From the NCBI RefSeq assembly GCF_002220775.1, contig NZ_CP019685.1, forward strand, positions 1,240,001 through 1,304,000: a stretch of DNA of 64,000 nucleotides. Reading direction: 5' to 3'. Position numbers and translations under genes: made by a program. This DNA is from Campylobacter sputorum (lineage in GTDB: Bacteria; Campylobacterota; Campylobacteria; Campylobacterales; Campylobacteraceae). A model generated the notes under the pieces. That model worked only from the letters and a program-made list of their open reading frames with translations, ran no database searches and was not told where the DNA came from. Shown here piece by piece: positions 8,871-20,122 of this stretch; the first letter of the stretch is position 1; the number at the start of each line of letters is the position of its first letter.

Positions 8871-10169
8871 TTAATCATTCATAACAGCCAAAAGCTCTTC
8901 ATTATTTTTAGTTTTAAGCATTTTAGAATATAAAAATTTAAGAGCTTCTATGTCATCCATATTAGACATTGCACTTCTTATAATCCAAATTCTTTGCAAA
9001 CTCTCTGGACCTTGTAAAAGCTCTTCTTTTCTAGTTCCACTTTTTAAAATATCTATAGCTGGATAAATTCTTCTATCGGATATGTTTCTATCAAGAACTA
9101 TTTCACTATTTCCTGTTCCTTTAAACTCTTCAAATATAACCTCATCCATTCTTGAACCAGTATCTATAAGCGCTGTTGCAACTATAGTAAGACTACCGCC
9201 CTCTTCTATATTTCTAGCTGCACCAAAAAATCTTTTTGGTTTATGAAGCGCATTAGCATCCACTCCACCTGTTAAAACTTTGCCACTTGAAGGAGTTACT
9301 GTGTTATACGCTCTTGCTAGTCTAGTAATAGAATCAAGAAGTATGATTACATCTTTTTTCATCTCAACCAAACGCTTTGCTTTTTCTATAACAAGCTCCG
9401 CAACTCTTACATGATTTATTGCAGGTTGATCAAAAGTTGAACTATAAACCTCGCCCTTTACACATCTTTGCATATCTGTAACTTCTTCTGGTCTTTCATC
9501 AACCAAAAGAACCATCAAATGTGCCTCTGGATGGTTTATAGCAATACCATGTGCTAATTCTTTCATAAGTTCTGTTTTACCACTTCTTGGAGGTGCAACT
9601 ATCAATCCGCGCTGTCCTTTTCCAATGGGCGTAAAAAGATCTAAAACCCTTCCTGTTAATTTTGAAGATTCATACTCTAAAACTATTTTTTTAGTAGGAA
9701 AAAGCGGTGTTAGATTATCAAAAAGAGGTCTATCTTTAGCTTCTTGTAAAGGCATATAATTAACTGCTTCTATTTTTAATAAAGCATAATATTTTTCTTG
9801 ATCTTTTGGCTCTCTAACTTGTCCTGTAACTATATCCCCAACCCTAAGAGCGAATTTGCGAATTTGCGATTGGCTAACATAAGCATCATTGGCAGTATCG
9901 CTAAAATTTGCATCCATTGCCCTTAAAAATCCATAACCATCATTTGTAATCTCAAGAATTCCGGTAAATAGTATAAAGCCACCCTGTTTAGTTTGAGCTT
10001 TTAATATCTCAAAGCATAGTTCTTGTCTTCTAAATTCTCGCGGATTTTCAACTCCAATTTCTTCAGCTATATCAACTAAACTATTAATATCTAAAAGTCT
10101 TAAATCCTCTATCTTGTAGCCATCAACAGGAATGTGTGTCCTTTGATGCTGTTTTTTGCCATTTTCCAT
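8871..10169 (-). CDS. rho: transcription termination factor Rho
   Basis: 432 residues. Rho N-terminal domain and cold-shock-like RNA-binding OB fold (about 60-140), then a RecA-type ATPase with Walker [10 protein letters not shown] (192-200) and the [15 protein letters not shown] block with Walker B nearby. It is a hexameric RNA helicase that ends transcription at unstructured C-rich sites. Length and motifs are complete and no insertion domain is seen. The start is preceded by AGAGGAACG. Confidence 0.97.
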   Translation of the reverse strand: MENGKKQHQRTHIPVDGYKIEDLRLLDINSLVDIAEEIGVENPREFRRQELCFEILKAQTKQGGFILFTGILEITNDGYGFLRAMDANFSDTANDAYVSQSQIRKFALRVGDIVTGQVREPKDQEKYYALLKIEAVNYMPLQEAKDRPLFDNLTPLFPTKKIVLEYESSKLTGRVLDLFTPIGKGQRGLIVAPPRSGKTELMKELAHGIAINHPEAHLMVLLVDERPEEVTDMQRCVKGEVYSSTFDQPAINHVRVAELVIEKAKRLVEMKKDVIILLDSITRLARAYNTVTPSSGKVLTGGVDANALHKPKRFFGAARNIEEGGSLTIVATALIDTGSRMDEVIFEEFKGTGNSEIVLDRNISDRRIYPAIDILKSGTRKEELLQGPESLQRIWIIRSAMSNMDDIEALKFLYSKMLKTKNNEELLAVMND

Positions 10170-10257
10170 CGTTCCTCTTTAAATTTTGCGTAGAATCACA
10201 AAAAAGAATAAAAGTAGTTTTATAAAAAGATTATTTTAGTTAAATTTTTAAAAATTG

Positions 10258-10647
10258 TCAAGAAATACCAGCGTAAAATAAAATTGTAATACAACAACTT
10301 ATTATTAATCTAGATTTTTTACTAATTTTTGGATTTACAATAAATATATCTTTGTAAATACCTAAATTTTTACCATTTAAAACTTTGTCTATAATAGAAA
10401 TATTCATATAAATATCTAAAAAATAAACTATAAATAAGCTTATCATAATAAAATTATGCACATTTAATGCAAATACAATAAAACAAAGTAATATAAAATT
10501 TCCTTTTGACATTAAAAATAAAATGGGAAATTTTGTATAATTTTTTATATATTCTTGAATAATATCTAAAAAATTTTCACTTTTAACTAAATAAATATCA
10601 ATAATCTCGAATAGGAAAAATATAAAAGAAAGATAAAATACATTCAT
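10258..10647 (-). CDS. small integral membrane protein of unknown function
   Basis: 129 residues with about four hydrophobic segments (roughly 1-14, 40-60, 60-84 and 110-127), rich in Ile, Phe and Leu. No charged active-site pattern or known motif is recognised. It lies between rho and the tRNA pair in the rho direction. The open frame and membrane-like composition support a real gene, but AT-rich DNA inflates such frames. Confidence 0.55.
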   Translation of the reverse strand: MNVFYLSFIFFLFEIIDIYLVKSENFLDIIQEYIKNYTKFPILFLMSKGNFILLCFIVFALNVHNFIMISLFIVYFLDIYMNISIIDKVLNGKNLGIYKDIFIVNPKISKKSRLIISCCITILFYAGIS

Positions 10648-10669
10648 ATCATATTATAAACATTAAATT

Positions 10670-10744
<75 letters not shown>

Positions 10745-10771
10745 ATAAAACCTAGCTTTACTAGATACTAG

Positions 10772-10846
10772 TGGATGGGGTAAGAGGATTCGAACCTCTG
10801 AATGACTGGACCAAAACCAGTTGCCTTACCGCTTGGCTATACCCCA
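10772..10846 (-). tRNA. tRNA-Gln (TTG)
   Basis: A 75-base cloverleaf with CCA encoded, acceptor TGGGGTA paired with TACCCCA, anticodon TTG in the loop TTTTGGT, and T arm AGAGGTTCGAATCCTCT. It lies 27 bases upstream of tRNA-fMet and is probably cotranscribed with it. Confidence 0.95.
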
Positions 10847-10912
10847 ATATCATAAAACGAAATATAATTATATCTAATCATAATTTAAATGTCAAGTATT
10901 TTAAAAACAAAT

Positions 10913-11851
10913 TTAATTTTCTTTAAAAGCACCTATTTTTAAAATTTTATTCATTCTGTTTTTTAAAAGTTCATCTTTTGGAAGTTTATAAAGCTCATCT
11001 AATGTATTTAATATATAAGCCCCAATAGCTTTAGCGGCTCCATCTTTATCTCTATGTGCACCATTTATAGGCTCTTTTATAACATCATCTATCAAATTTA
11101 ATTCCATTAAATCATCTGCTGTTATTTTCATTGCTTTAGTTGCTATTTCGTTTTTTAATGGATCATTCCAAAGAATAGCAGCACAACCCTCAGGCGAAAT
11201 CACTGAAAACACTGAGTTAGTAAGCATAGCAAGTCTATCTACAACACCTATTGCTAAAGCACCGCCACTTCCTCCCTCACCAATAACTATAGCTATTGTT
11301 GGTGTAGCAATATCGCTTAGTGCAAACAAATTTCTAGCTATAGCCTCACTTTGTCCTCTCTCTTCAGCTCCAATCCCAGGATATGCACCAGGAGTGTCTA
11401 TTAAAAATACAACAGGCAAAGAGAACTTTTCAGCCATTTTAGCAAATCTTAAAGCTTTTCTATAACCCTCAGGATGAGGCATCCCAAAATTTCTTTTTAG
11501 TTTATTCTTAGTCCCTCTTCCCTTTTGTTCACCTATTACCATAACTTTTTGCTCTGCAATATATCCAATATAGCAAACAATTGCTGGGTCATCTCTATAA
11601 GCTCTATCTCCATGAAGTTCATATGAATCTGTTAGCAAAGCTCTTATATAATCTAATGCGTAAGGTCTATCAGGATGTCTAGCAAGGCTTAAACGTTGAA
11701 ATTCGTTTAAATTTTTATATGTTTTTGAAATTTCTTTTTCTAAATTTTTACCTAAAATTTCAACAGCATGAGTGTCACCTTTTATCTTAGCTACTGCTAT
11801 ACTCTCATCAAGTTGTTTGATATTTTTTTCAAAATCTAGATAACTAGCCAA
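10913..11851 (-). CDS. accA: acetyl-CoA carboxylase carboxyltransferase subunit alpha
   Basis: 312 residues of the carboxyltransferase alpha family. The crotonase-like core contains the conserved [20 protein letters not shown] and [13 protein letters not shown] blocks that bind carboxybiotin and acetyl-CoA. It partners with AccD, which is not in the window, to make malonyl-CoA. It follows fabF by two bases, so it belongs to the fabG-acpP-fabF-accA lipid operon. Confidence 0.96.
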   Translation of the reverse strand: MASYLDFEKNIKQLDESIAVAKIKGDTHAVEILGKNLEKEISKTYKNLNEFQRLSLARHPDRPYALDYIRALLTDSYELHGDRAYRDDPAIVCYIGYIAEQKVMVIGEQKGRGTKNKLKRNFGMPHPEGYRKALRFAKMAEKFSLPVVFLIDTPGAYPGIGAEERGQSEAIARNLFALSDIATPTIAIVIGEGGSGGALAIGVVDRLAMLTNSVFSVISPEGCAAILWNDPLKNEIATKAMKITADDLMELNLIDDVIKEPINGAHRDKDGAAKAIGAYILNTLDELYKLPKDELLKNRMNKILKIGAFKEN

Positions 11852-11853
11852 TT

Positions 11854-13065
11854 TTAATCCAATCTTTTAAAAATCAAAGAGCCATTAGTTCCACCAAAAC
11901 CGAATGAATTGCTCATTACTGCTTTTAATTCAGCTTTTCTTGCTTTATTTGGAACATAGTCTAAATCACATTCTTCATCAGGTGTTGTATAATTTATAGT
12001 AGGGGGAATGATACCTTCTTGCATAGCCATTAAACAAATTACAGCCTCAATTGCTCCAGCAGCACCTAAACAATGCCCAGTTTGACCTTTTGTTGAGCTA
12101 ACAGGAGGAACTTTTGAACCAAAAATTTGCTTTAATGCAGCTGTTTCATTTTTATCATTTATAGATGTTGAGGTACCATGTGCATTAATATAATCTATAT
12201 TGATATTTCCAGCCATTTGCAATGCTTTTTTCATGGCTCTAGCAGGTCCATCTACTACTGGAGAGGTTATATGATAGGCATCTCCACTTTCACCAAATCC
12301 TACTAACTCTGCATAAATTCTAGCTCCTCTAGCAATAGCATCTTCATAACTTTCCAATACCAAAGCAGCAGCACCTTCTCCCATAACAAAACCATCCCTG
12401 TCTTTATCAAATGGTCTTGAAGCAGTTTGTGGACTATCGTTTCTAGTTGAAAGTGCTTTCATAGCTGCAAATCCGCCTATACCAACAGGGCATATAGCAG
12501 ATTCAGCTCCAACAACAAGCATTTTATCAGCACAACCTAACATTATAGATTTTGCAGCTTCGCTGATAGCATGAGTGCCAGCAGCACAAGCAGTAACACA
12601 TGATAAATTGGGGCCTTTTAAAGAATGATTTATAGAAATAACTCCGCCTAGCATATTTACTAGTGCTGATGGTATGAAAAATGCAGATATTCTTCTTGGC
12701 CCTTTTTCTAAACATGTATTAGAGTTTTTCTCAATATTTGGAAGCCCTCCTATACCAGCAGCAGAACAAACACCAAAATTTTCACCATCATAGATTTCAA
12801 ATTTAGCATCGTTCATAGCATCTTTTGCTACTTTGATGCCAAGTTGAATAAATCTATCTAATTTTTTAACTTCTTTTGGGTCTACTACATTTAAAGGATC
12901 AAAATTTTTAATCTCTGCTGCAATTTGAACAGGAAAATCTGTAACATCAAATTGAGTAATTCTATCAACACCGCTTTTGCCTTCACATATAGCTTTAAAC
13001 GCACTATCTTTATCAAGTCCTAATGCATTTATCATCCCGATGCCTGTTATAACAACTCTTTTCAA
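11854..13065 (-). CDS. fabF: 3-oxoacyl-ACP synthase II
   Basis: 403 residues with the KASII catalytic triad: Cys160 in [12 protein letters not shown], His in [12 protein letters not shown] (about 296) and His in [15 protein letters not shown] (about 331). A glycine-rich [11 protein letters not shown] block lies near the end. It elongates acyl-ACP with malonyl-ACP. The protein is complete and in one operon with acpP upstream and accA downstream. Confidence 0.96.
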   Translation of the reverse strand: MKRVVITGIGMINALGLDKDSAFKAICEGKSGVDRITQFDVTDFPVQIAAEIKNFDPLNVVDPKEVKKLDRFIQLGIKVAKDAMNDAKFEIYDGENFGVCSAAGIGGLPNIEKNSNTCLEKGPRRISAFFIPSALVNMLGGVISINHSLKGPNLSCVTACAAGTHAISEAAKSIMLGCADKMLVVGAESAICPVGIGGFAAMKALSTRNDSPQTASRPFDKDRDGFVMGEGAAALVLESYEDAIARGARIYAELVGFGESGDAYHITSPVVDGPARAMKKALQMAGNINIDYINAHGTSTSINDKNETAALKQIFGSKVPPVSSTKGQTGHCLGAAGAIEAVICLMAMQEGIIPPTINYTTPDEECDLDYVPNKARKAELKAVMSNSFGFGGTNGSLIFKRLD

Positions 13066-13088
13066 TGTATATCCTTAAAAATTTATAA

Positions 13089-13322
13089 CTATTTATTTAA
13101 ATTTTCTATATATGTTACAACATCTTGAATGCTAAGTAATTTTTCAGCATCACTATCAGGGATAGAAACATCAAATTTTTCTTCTAAAGCCATTACTAAT
13201 TCAACAACATCTAGAGAATCAGCGCCTAAATCTTCTATTATTTTAGACTCAAGCTTTACGCTTTCTGGACTAACACTAAGTTGCTCTACAACCACATCTC
13301 TTACATCTTCAAATACTGCCAT
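13089..13322 (-). CDS. acpP: acyl carrier protein
   Basis: 77 residues, strongly acidic. The phosphopantetheine attachment serine is Ser36 in [19 protein letters not shown]. It carries growing acyl chains for FabF and FabG, whose genes flank it. AGGAG precedes the ATG. Confidence 0.97.
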   Translation of the reverse strand: MAVFEDVRDVVVEQLSVSPESVKLESKIIEDLGADSLDVVELVMALEEKFDVSIPDSDAEKLLSIQDVVTYIENLNK

Positions 13323-13376
13323 TTACAGCTCCTTATAAAAATTAAAATACAATTATAAAATATTTTAGCTTAAAAA

Positions 13377-14120
13377 CTACATATAAAGCCCACCATTTAT
13401 TTTTAAAACATCTCCTGTTATATATGATGAATAATCACTTAACAAAAATGCAACGCCGTTTGCAACATCGGTTGTGCTTCCAAATCTTTTTAAAGCAACT
13501 GCATCTGTATATGATTTTTTGATATCATCGCTAAGCTTATTTGTCATGTCAGTTTCTATAAAACCAGGCGTAATACAATTAAAACGAATATTTCTACTAG
13601 CACCTTCTTTGGCAAAACTTTTTGACATTGCTATCATACCACCTTTACTTGCAGAATAATTAACCTGACCAGCATTTCCCATCTCGCCAACAATAGAAGC
13701 GATATTAACAACAGCACCAAAGCGTTTTTTACTCATTACTTTTAATGCTTCTCTTGAGCCAATAAAAGCAGAAGTTAAATTTGCTTCTATCACACTTGTA
13801 AAATCCTCCAGCTTCATACGAAGCGCTAATTTATCATTTGTAATACCGGCATTATTTACAAGATAACTTAATTCGCCATCACTTTGCATAATAACATTTA
13901 TAGCATTTATAAACTCTTCTTCATTTGATGCATCAAATTTTATTACAGCTGCCTCGCCACCATTTGAGCGAATATCATCTGCTAAAGCATCTGCTATATC
14001 TGGATTTGAGCGATAATTTATCCATACTTTTAAATTAAAACTTGCTAAAACTCTGCATATCTCTGCACCTATACCTTTACTTCCACCTGTTACTAAAACA
14101 TTTTTTCCACTAAATTTCAT
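13377..14120 (-). CDS. fabG: 3-oxoacyl-ACP reductase
   Basis: 247 residues of the short-chain dehydrogenase/reductase family: cofactor motif TGGSKGIG (11-18), NNAG (89-92), catalytic Ser142, Tyr155 and Lys159 in YSASKGG. NADPH-dependent reduction of 3-oxoacyl-ACP is expected from the acpP/fabF context. It is first gene of the lipid operon. Confidence 0.95.
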   Translation of the reverse strand: MKFSGKNVLVTGGSKGIGAEICRVLASFNLKVWINYRSNPDIADALADDIRSNGGEAAVIKFDASNEEEFINAINVIMQSDGELSYLVNNAGITNDKLALRMKLEDFTSVIEANLTSAFIGSREALKVMSKKRFGAVVNIASIVGEMGNAGQVNYSASKGGMIAMSKSFAKEGASRNIRFNCITPGFIETDMTNKLSDDIKKSYTDAVALKRFGSTTDVANGVAFLLSDYSSYITGDVLKINGGLYM

Positions 14121-14172
14121 TTTATTCCTTAATTTTAATATTTTTTAATATTACAAGAAAATTTTAAATTTA

Positions 14173-15042
14173 TTATAAAATTTCATTTTCTAAAACGCCA
14201 ATACCTTGTATTTCACATCGTATTTTATCACCACTTTTTAAAAACTTAGGTGGATTAAGCCCCATACCAACACCACTTGGAGTGCCCATAGATATCACGC
14301 TTCCTGCTTTTAGTTTCATACCTTGACTAAGTTCAGATATGACAAATTTTTCATCAAATATCATATATTTTGTATTTGAACTCTGCCTGATTTCATCATT
14401 TACAAAGCATTTTATATCTAAATTTGAACTATCTATCTCATCTGTACTAACTATCATTGGACCTATTGGGCAAGAACAATCGAGACTTTTACCAAAATAA
14501 AACTGCTTATGGCGATTTTGCAAATCTCTAGCACTAATGTCATTTATGATTGTATAACCAAATATATAATCTTTTGCATCTTTTATATCAACATTTTTTG
14601 CATCTTTTGATATGATAACCCCAAGCTCTACTTCATAATCAAGCTTAGAAGTAATATCACCATGAGAGCATATAATATCACCACTTCCAATGGCTTCATT
14701 TACTCTTTTTGAAAAATACACAGCGTATTCGCGTTTGCCATCAAAGTTTAAATTTTTAAATTTATAACTTTCTCTTGCGTGATCCATATAATTTATACCA
14801 AGACATATCACATCTTGACGCGGATTAATGGGTGCTAAAAGCTTTATTTTATTTATATTTATTCCACCGCTTTTAGCTGATAAATCTTTTAAATTTTGCA
14901 TATCGTTAGAAGAATGATTTACTATAAAATCATGCATATCACTAAAATCTACATTTGCTTCTTTAAATTTAAAAACAGATCCATCTATGCCTAAAATACC
15001 AAGAAAAATAGTTTCATTTTCTTTAAAAGTTATAAATTTCAC
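14173..15042 (-). CDS. fumarylacetoacetate hydrolase family protein
   Basis: 289 residues with a C-terminal FAH-fold domain from about residue 75. The metal-binding acidic cluster includes the Glu residues in KLDYEVELGVII, and MGTPSGVGMG is the conserved FAH loop. Members hydrolyse or decarboxylate beta-diketo or oxaloacetate-like acids with Mg2+ or Mn2+; the substrate cannot be assigned. The start is three bases after the MidA-like gene, so the two are cotranscribed. Confidence 0.88.
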   Translation of the reverse strand: MKFITFKENETIFLGILGIDGSVFKFKEANVDFSDMHDFIVNHSSNDMQNLKDLSAKSGGININKIKLLAPINPRQDVICLGINYMDHARESYKFKNLNFDGKREYAVYFSKRVNEAIGSGDIICSHGDITSKLDYEVELGVIISKDAKNVDIKDAKDYIFGYTIINDISARDLQNRHKQFYFGKSLDCSCPIGPMIVSTDEIDSSNLDIKCFVNDEIRQSSNTKYMIFDEKFVISELSQGMKLKAGSVISMGTPSGVGMGLNPPKFLKSGDKIRCEIQGIGVLENEIL

Positions 15043-15044
15043 AT

Positions 15045-16025
15045 TTAATCCTTTTTAAACTCAATTATTTTAAATCTATCCCCCATAATACGAGGATCTA
15101 CAAGATATTTAACCTGCGATATAGCGTTTTGATAAGCCTTAAATCCTGCATTTTGTTCTATTTCTTTTACTATATCCATAATGCCAGCATTTATAAGCCA
15201 AGAGCCTTGTTTATCAAATTTAACCATTTTAAAACCATTATTTTCAAATACTTTTTTTACAAGCTTAAAATTTACATCATAAGTTATATCGCTAATGCCA
15301 AAAAAATCTTTTAAATTTGAAAGTTCAAAAAAATTATAAACTTGATGGTTTTTATAAACTCTAAGCGTGGATTTTTGAGTGTTATTCATATCGCCATAAT
15401 CAGCAGTTAAAAACCAACATTTTTTAGATGAGTTATAAATTTCTTTTACAAAATTCTCTAAATTGATAGGTATTTCACCATTTTGTATATCAAATTTGTT
15501 TGATAAAAGCAAAGTTTGTTCGTCTATTTTTTCAAACCTTAAATCATCATCATTAACATATAGCATTTTGTTATCTTTAATAACTTCACACGCAAAAGTA
15601 TCTAAAAGCTCATTACTTATAAAAAATGCATTTTCAAAACTACACTCTTTTAAATTTAAATGATGATATATAGTTATTTTATCTTTAAAACTTTGTTTAA
15701 ATTTAAGTTGTTGTATTTTCCTTAAATTTTCATGTGGTTCTATAATGTGAAATTTTAAACTCTCTAAAATGTTTTTATCAAAACTATATAAGCCTTGTAT
15801 AAAATCAACCATCATACTACCATCATTTGCACCTATTTCTATAATGTTACAATTTTGATTGATTTGTCCACTTTTTACCAAATTTATAAAATATTTTCCA
15901 AGAGTTAGACCAAAGATAGACCCAACACTCACAGAGGTGTAAAAATCTCCGTTTTTTCCTACATTTACACTACTTTTATAATAATTATGATTTAACCAAA
16001 TTTCGAAATATTCACTAAATTTCAT
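15045..16025 (-). CDS. MidA/NDUFAF7-family class I SAM-dependent methyltransferase
   Basis: About 326 residues. The SAM-binding motif IIEIGANDGSMMVDFIQGL lies at about 60-78, within the COG1565 fold shared with mitochondrial NDUFAF7, which methylates an arginine of complex I. The bacterial target is not established. Starts at TTG 16034 and ATG 16031 are also possible; ATG 16025 gives the family-like MKFSEYFEIW beginning. None has a strong ribosome site and all overlap argD, suggesting translational coupling. Confidence 0.82.
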   Translation of the reverse strand: MKFSEYFEIWLNHNYYKSSVNVGKNGDFYTSVSVGSIFGLTLGKYFINLVKSGQINQNCNIIEIGANDGSMMVDFIQGLYSFDKNILESLKFHIIEPHENLRKIQQLKFKQSFKDKITIYHHLNLKECSFENAFFISNELLDTFACEVIKDNKMLYVNDDDLRFEKIDEQTLLLSNKFDIQNGEIPINLENFVKEIYNSSKKCWFLTADYGDMNNTQKSTLRVYKNHQVYNFFELSNLKDFFGISDITYDVNFKLVKKVFENNGFKMVKFDKQGSWLINAGIMDIVKEIEQNAGFKAYQNAISQVKYLVDPRIMGDRFKIIEFKKD

Positions 16026-17178
16026 AATCATCAAGTGCGTTTTTAAATCTTTTAAAACCTTCTTCCATCTCTTTTTTGTTTATATTTAAAGGCGGTAAAA
16101 AGCGCAAAGTATCTTTGCCCGATTTTAAAACAAGAAGTTTGTTTTTAAGACATAAATCATAAATTTTACTAAAATCAATTCCATTATTTACTTTTAAACC
16201 AAGCATAAGTCCAAGACCTGTTTTTTCTTTAAAAATTTTAGGATATTTTGATACGAAGATACTAAGTCCATAGTTAAAATCGCTAATAGTATGGTCTAGT
16301 TTTGAGCTTTTTTTAAGTTTATTTAACTCTTTTAAAACGCATAATCCAGCAGAAGTTGCCAAGAAATTGCCACCAAAAGTACTTCCATGATCTCCTAATT
16401 CAAATATATCTTCTCTTACAACACAGGCTCCTATTGGCACACCACCTGCTAATCCTTTTGCAAAAGTTATAACATCAGGTTTAATGCCATAGTGTTTAGA
16501 TGTCACAAACTCACCAGTTCTATACACGCCACACTGAACTTCATCAGTTATCAAAAGTAAATTTTTCTCTTTTAAAACTTTGGCTAATCTTTGAACTTCT
16601 GATTTATCAAGTGCTTTTATTCCACCCTCGCCTTGCACAAGCTCAATCATAACTCCAATAGTATTTTCACTGATATTTTTTATAATCTCATCAATGCTAT
16701 CAAAAAATTTAAATCCCTCAGGATATGGCGCAAAACAATCAGGATGAAATTTATCTTGACCATTTGCTTTTAGCGTAGCCAATGTTCTTCCATGAAATGA
16801 GTTGCTCAATGTTAGTATTTCAAATTTATGCTTTTTAAATTTAACATAGCCATATTTTCTAGCATATTTTATAGCACACTCATTTGCCTCACAACCGCTA
16901 TTACAAAAAAATGCATATGTTTTGTATCCAAGTGTATCGCTTATGAGTTTTGCAAGTTTTTCTTGAGTTTTTATATGATATAAATTTGAACTATGAATAA
17001 TGTTTTTGGCTTGATTTTGTATAGTTGAAATAAGCTTTTTATGAGAATGACCCAAAGAACAAACACCAATGCCTGAGCCAAAATCTATATACTCTATAGA
17101 TTTATTATCATAAAGTCTAGCACCCTTACCATAAACAAAGCTAATATTAGCCCTATTAAATAAATTCATCAAATTCAT
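16015..17178 (-). CDS. argD: acetylornithine/succinyldiaminopimelate aminotransferase
   Basis: 387 residues of class III PLP aminotransferase. Substrate/PLP motifs FCNSGCEANECAIK and ITDEVQCGVYRTG are clear, and the Schiff-base lysine lies in ITFAKGLAGGVPIG. It serves arginine and probably lysine (DAP) synthesis. ATG 17178 was chosen because GGAGTAAAA precedes it directly; an upstream in-frame ATG (17205) would lie inside the TRIC gene. Confidence 0.93.
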   Translation of the reverse strand: MNLMNLFNRANISFVYGKGARLYDNKSIEYIDFGSGIGVCSLGHSHKKLISTIQNQAKNIIHSSNLYHIKTQEKLAKLISDTLGYKTYAFFCNSGCEANECAIKYARKYGYVKFKKHKFEILTLSNSFHGRTLATLKANGQDKFHPDCFAPYPEGFKFFDSIDEIIKNISENTIGVMIELVQGEGGIKALDKSEVQRLAKVLKEKNLLLITDEVQCGVYRTGEFVTSKHYGIKPDVITFAKGLAGGVPIGACVVREDIFELGDHGSTFGGNFLATSAGLCVLKELNKLKKSSKLDHTISDFNYGLSIFVSKYPKIFKEKTGLGLMLGLKVNNGIDFSKIYDLCLKNKLLVLKSGKDTLRFLPPLNINKKEMEEGFKRFKNALDDYEI

Positions 17179-17180
17179 TT

Positions 17181-17798
17181 TTACTCCAATGTTCCTAAAT
17201 TCCATTGCCTATAATAAGCTAACATTCTAAATGCTATCCCAAAAGATAAAAGACAAATAAATGTTATGATATTATTATCTATTCCTATTAAATGAAGCAA
17301 ATAATATATCGCACTTATGAGTATAGCAACGCTTCCATAAAGTCCGCTTAACAAAAACCAAGGAACTTCATTTAAAACAATATCCCTTAAAAGACCACCA
17401 CAAACTCCGTTTATAAACCCAATGGCTATCACACCAAATACATTATAATTATACTCTATAGCGACAATTGAACCTACTATAGAAAACGCAACCACATCTA
17501 TAGCATCTGTAAATACAAAAGCAGCGTGCGTTTTTATCCTATCGTTTTTATGAAGTTTTAAAATAATTGCAAGAGTCATAACAACTATTACAATTGAGCA
17601 TGGCATATAATGAGTAAAAGAATAAAGTGGACGACCAACTGTGATATCTCTTAAAATACCGCCACCAAGCGCTGTTAAAAAAGAGGATATAAAAATGCCT
17701 AAAAAATCACATTTCTTTGAAACACCAAAATAAAACCCACTAAGAGCAGCTGAGGCTATGCCGATATATTCAGACAAAAGAACTATATCAATATCCAC
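17181..17798 (-). CDS. trimeric intracellular cation channel (TRIC/UPF0126) family membrane protein
   Basis: 205 residues with about seven transmembrane helices arranged as two repeats, each with the glycine-rich hinge: GGGILRDITVG near 45-55 and GGLLRDIVLNE near 134-144. Prokaryotic TRIC proteins form trimeric monovalent cation channels; the physiological role here is unknown. It precedes argD by two bases. Confidence 0.9.
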   Translation of the reverse strand: MDIDIVLLSEYIGIASAALSGFYFGVSKKCDFLGIFISSFLTALGGGILRDITVGRPLYSFTHYMPCSIVIVVMTLAIILKLHKNDRIKTHAAFVFTDAIDVVAFSIVGSIVAIEYNYNVFGVIAIGFINGVCGGLLRDIVLNEVPWFLLSGLYGSVAILISAIYYLLHLIGIDNNIITFICLLSFGIAFRMLAYYRQWNLGTLE

Positions 17799-17822
17799 TT
17801 TTTATCTTTTTTATTTAATAAT

Positions 17823-19337
17823 TTATTTCATAATAAGATAGCTATTTAAAGCACCAATATATGCTTTTGCAGTAGCCATCATAGTATCAACATCAAGTCC
17901 ATGACCCATTACAGCTTTTTTTCCATCAAACTCTACTTTTACAACAACTTTAGCAAGTGCATCTTTTCCTTGTGAAACTGCATCAACTTGATAATCTTTT
18001 AAAACACCATCTATATTTGAAATTCTATCAATTACTTTAAATATTGCATCAACAGCACCGTTTCCAAGTGCTGAGTCACTTATAATATCATCATTATGTT
18101 TTATGCTTATTGATGCACTTGCATGGGCTTTATTACAAGAATTTGAACTAAGAGCAATAATTTCATAAGATTTAGGAATTTTTGTTATCTCGTTTGCAAC
18201 TAAAGCCCTTAAATCATCATCAAATATATCTTTTTTCTTATCTGCCAAATCTTTAAATTTAGAAAATGCTCTATTCAACTCTTCATCATTTAAATCATAA
18301 CCTAAATTTAAAAGCTTATCTTTAAAAGCGTGTCTTCCACTATGTTTACCAAGGACTATAGAATTATCGTTTTCTACACCTATGTCTTTAGAAGACATTA
18401 TCTCATAAGTTTGAGGATGTTTTAAAACACCATCTTGATGAATACCACTTTCATGAGCAAAAGCATTTTTACCAACTATAGCTTTATTTGGTTGAGGTTC
18501 AATTCCTGTAATACTAGCAACAAGTCTGCTAGTTGTATAAATTTCTTTAGTTATGATATCTGTATAAAATGGCTCAAATATATCTTTTCTTGTTTTGATA
18601 TTCATAACTATCTCTTCAAGTGCTGCATTTCCAGCCCTTTCGCCAAGTCCGTTTATGGTGCATTCAACCTGCCTTGCACCAGCTTTTAAGCAAGCCAAAG
18701 TATTTGCAACCCCAAGCCCTAAATCGTTATGATTATGCACAGAAACTATAGCTCTTTTTCCTATAAAATCGCTCATTTGCTTTACCATATCAGCAAGTTC
18801 GTTTGGAAGTCTGTATCCTACTGTATCTGGTAAATTTATAGTCGTAGCTCCAGCTTGCAAAACAGCATCAACTATCTCTTTCATAAAAGATATTTCACTT
18901 CTACTAGCATCTTCGCAACTAAACTCAATATCATCCACAAATGTTTTAGCATAAGTTACAGCATTTACAGCTTTTTTTATAACTTCATCTGGTTTTAATT
19001 TTAATTTATACTCCATGTGTATTGGACTTGTAGCTATAAATGTATGAATTCTTTGATTTTTGGCTTTTGATATAGCCATAGCAGCAGACTTTATGTCATT
19101 TTCGACAGCCCTTGCTAAAGAACAAACTTTTATCTTATCAACTTCTTTTGATATCAAGTCTATAGCATTAAAATCACCTAAACTTGCGGCCGCAAATCCT
19201 GCTTCTATAACATCAACACCTAATTTTTCAAGTTGTAGTGCGATTTGAATTTTTTCTTCTATATTCATGGAAGCACCTGGGCTTTGTTCTCCATCTCTTA
19301 AAGTAGTATCAAAAATAATAATTTTATCGTTACACAT
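17823..19337 (-). CDS. leuA: 2-isopropylmalate synthase
   Basis: 504 residues. A TIM-barrel catalytic domain begins [19 protein letters not shown] with the metal-binding Asp, and [11 protein letters not shown] carries the two metal His. A C-terminal regulatory LeuA dimerisation domain (about 390-504) would give leucine feedback inhibition. It commits 2-oxoisovalerate to leucine. It stands alone here: leuD and leuB lie 34 kb away on the other strand and leuC is not in the window. Confidence 0.95.
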   Translation of the reverse strand: MCNDKIIIFDTTLRDGEQSPGASMNIEEKIQIALQLEKLGVDVIEAGFAAASLGDFNAIDLISKEVDKIKVCSLARAVENDIKSAAMAISKAKNQRIHTFIATSPIHMEYKLKLKPDEVIKKAVNAVTYAKTFVDDIEFSCEDASRSEISFMKEIVDAVLQAGATTINLPDTVGYRLPNELADMVKQMSDFIGKRAIVSVHNHNDLGLGVANTLACLKAGARQVECTINGLGERAGNAALEEIVMNIKTRKDIFEPFYTDIITKEIYTTSRLVASITGIEPQPNKAIVGKNAFAHESGIHQDGVLKHPQTYEIMSSKDIGVENDNSIVLGKHSGRHAFKDKLLNLGYDLNDEELNRAFSKFKDLADKKKDIFDDDLRALVANEITKIPKSYEIIALSSNSCNKAHASASISIKHNDDIISDSALGNGAVDAIFKVIDRISNIDGVLKDYQVDAVSQGKDALAKVVVKVEFDGKKAVMGHGLDVDTMMATAKAYIGALNSYLIMK

Positions 19338-19378
19338 ATTTTGCCTTTTATTTTAAATTTAAAAAATTATTTATAAAG

Positions 19379-20122
19379 TTAAAATTTATTTTGAATATTT
19401 CTTGAAAATTTTGCTTTATAAATACTATAAATAGCTCTAATTATACCATATAAAACATATCCGCTTGTCAGGACAAAAGCAAATTCTAAAGGGTATAGAT
19501 ATAAAAGAAAAAATATTAATAATATCCACACTAAAACTTTCAAAAAGCTTGCTTTTTGATAATCAATTTTTTTAAAACTAGGATATCTTATATTACTCAC
19601 CATTAAAAGTGCAAGACCACTAATAACAAAAATTAACAACCATTCATAACCTTTCATAAAAGAATACTCTAAATAAAAAGCAATCCAAACAGAAGTTACA
19701 ACTGCTGCAGTTGGTATTGGAAGACCTATAAAAACGCTTGGCTCATAAGTTCCAGTAGTCACATTAAATCTTGCAAGTCTAATGGCACCAAAAACAACAA
19801 ACATACTTGCCACTAAAGAGCCAAATTTACCAAAACTATGACCATATGTAAAATAAAACAGCATTGCAGGAGCAACTCCAAAGGCTATTATATCAGCTAA
19901 ACTATCAAACTCTAAACCAAATTTGGATGTAGTGTGCGTAAGCCTTGCGACTCTTCCATCAAGACCATCTAACAATAAAGACAAAATTATATAAAGTACC
20001 GCTTTACCATAATGACCATTTGCTGCAGAAATAATGCTTATAATCCCAACAAACGCACTTGCTGCTGTAAATAAATTGGGTAAGATATATATAATTTGCG
20101 GCTTATTGTTATTTTCTTTCAT
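19379..20122 (-). CDS. pssA: CDP-diacylglycerol-serine O-phosphatidyltransferase
   Basis: 247 residues with about seven transmembrane helices. The CDP-alcohol phosphatidyltransferase motif D(x2)DG(x2)AR(x8)G(x3)D(x3)D is present as LLDGLDGRVAR followed by GLEFDSLADIIAFG. It makes phosphatidylserine, the precursor of phosphatidylethanolamine. The start overlaps the ftsH stop by four bases, so translation is coupled. Confidence 0.94.
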   Translation of the reverse strand: MKENNNKPQIIYILPNLFTAASAFVGIISIISAANGHYGKAVLYIILSLLLDGLDGRVARLTHTTSKFGLEFDSLADIIAFGVAPAMLFYFTYGHSFGKFGSLVASMFVVFGAIRLARFNVTTGTYEPSVFIGLPIPTAAVVTSVWIAFYLEYSFMKGYEWLLIFVISGLALLMVSNIRYPSFKKIDYQKASFLKVLVWILLIFFLLYLYPLEFAFVLTSGYVLYGIIRAIYSIYKAKFSRNIQNKF